Part shown: positions 5,392 through 5,810 of the stretch, in pieces
How positions within the stretch are numbered: the first letter of the stretch is position 1
Layout of the letters: every line of letters begins with the position of its first letter
Assembly: GCA_937943665.1 (NCBI GenBank)
Contig: CALEAR010000116.1
Coordinates: 1-5,810 of the forward strand
Length of the DNA stretch: 5,810 nucleotides
Source of the DNA: an uncultured Alcanivoracaceae bacterium
GTDB taxonomy: Bacteria > Pseudomonadota > Gammaproteobacteria > Pseudomonadales > Alcanivoracaceae
Direction of reading: 5' to 3'
The notes under the pieces: generated by a model
Told to the model about the DNA's origin: nothing
Database searches by the model: none
Seen by the model: only the letters and a program-made list of their open reading frames with translations
Made by a program: the position numbers and the translations under genes

Positions 5392-5810
5392 CTATAAGGT
5401 GCCGGCGTATTGATTCCAAAACTGCCGCGCGGTGCGTGCGGAACGGCCGCCTTTTTCGGTGGCAAAACGTTGCGCCACAATATGCAGCTGCTCTCTATCT
5501 TCCACCTCTGGAAAGAGGTGATCTATCATGGCGTAATACTGCTGCTGGCTTATAGGGTAAAAAGATAGCCTTAAGCCAAAGCGATCCGCTAGGGAAATTT
5601 TCTCCTCTAAGGCATCACCTAGGTGCAACTCCCCTCCTTTCACCCCGCCGCCTGCATTATCCCCATGGGTTTGAGGAATTAAGTGGCGGCGATTTGAGGT
5701 GGCATAAATGCGAATATTCTCGGGCGGCAACTCAATGGAGCCTTCCATCACGGATTTAAGGTGCTTATAGCCACCCTCCCCTTCTTCAAAGGAAAGGTCA
5801 TCGCAAAACA
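5392..5810 (-). CDS. DUF815-family AAA+ ATPase, C-terminal part (cut by window edge)
   Basis: About 138 C-terminal residues are visible; the gene continues beyond the right edge, so the internal GTG at 5751 is not the start. The visible part begins with a Walker B-type segment (Phe-Cys-Asp-Asp-Leu-Ser-Phe), then GEGGYKHLKSV, ELPPENIRIYATSNRRHLIP with the sensor-1 Asn, an Asp-Arg-Phe-Gly segment as candidate arginine finger, and a C-terminal helical part with GRSARTARQFW in the sensor-2 area. These segments are typical of DUF815, predicted ATP-dependent proteins of about 280-300 residues. Their cellular role is not well defined, to my knowledge. The Walker A region should lie outside the window. 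It converges on the outer-membrane protein gene with a shared terminator. Confidence 0.88.
   Translation of the reverse strand, partial: FCDDLSFEEGEGGYKHLKSVMEGSIELPPENIRIYATSNRRHLIPQTHGDNAGGGVKGGELHLGDALEEKISLADRFGLRLSFYPISQQQYYAMIDHLFPEVEDREQLHIVAQRFATEKGGRSARTARQFWNQYAGTL

Overview
The window reads as chromosomal DNA of a gammaproteobacterium of moderate GC content, probably from the Pseudomonas/Cellvibrio/marine Oceanospirillales-like lineages. The main reason is the run engB, cytochrome c4, dsbA, endonuclease/exonuclease/phosphatase (EEP) gene, an order I recall from the polA-proximal region of Pseudomonas and relatives. The species cannot be named from this sequence. No mobile element, tRNA, rRNA or CRISPR array was seen.

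Layout, left to right. Positions 53-976 (minus) hold a lipoprotein of unknown function. Positions 1058-1927 (minus) hold an EEP-family phosphoesterase whose start codon overlaps the stop codon of dsbA (1927-2562, minus), so these two are almost certainly one operon. dsbA has a promoter candidate of its own at 2672-2700. It is separated by a strong hairpin terminator (2712-2740) from the diheme cytochrome c4 gene (2756-3406, minus). A divergent intergenic region (3407-3655) carries promoter candidates for cytochrome c4 (leftward) and for the GTPase gene engB (3656-4270, rightward).

Right after engB, and pointing at it, lies what I read as an unlabelled small RNA gene on the minus strand (about 4410 to 4272). 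It has a sigma-E/AlgU-type -35 element plus an AT-rich -10, then three consecutive stem-loops. The last is a textbook intrinsic terminator, and all three present C-rich single-stranded loops (C9, CCCC, and CCC-UU-CCCCC). Its position, tail-to-tail with engB, is the position of Spot 42 (spf) in E. coli and ErsA in Pseudomonas. I cannot verify homology by alignment, but the structure is clear. This is the most interesting element of the window.

From 4444 to 4779 there is an AT-rich intergenic stretch with a promoter candidate for a small outer-membrane beta-barrel protein (4780-5325, plus). That gene ends at a bidirectional terminator (5341-5373) shared with a convergent AAA+ ATPase of the DUF815 family (5392 to beyond the right edge, minus).

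Functionally the window leans towards the cell envelope. It encodes periplasmic disulfide formation (DsbA), a periplasmic electron carrier (cytochrome c4), a lipoprotein, an outer-membrane barrel, and a small RNA with an envelope-stress-type promoter. DsbA is unusual in having a CPAC rather than CPHC active site and an extra cysteine five residues upstream.
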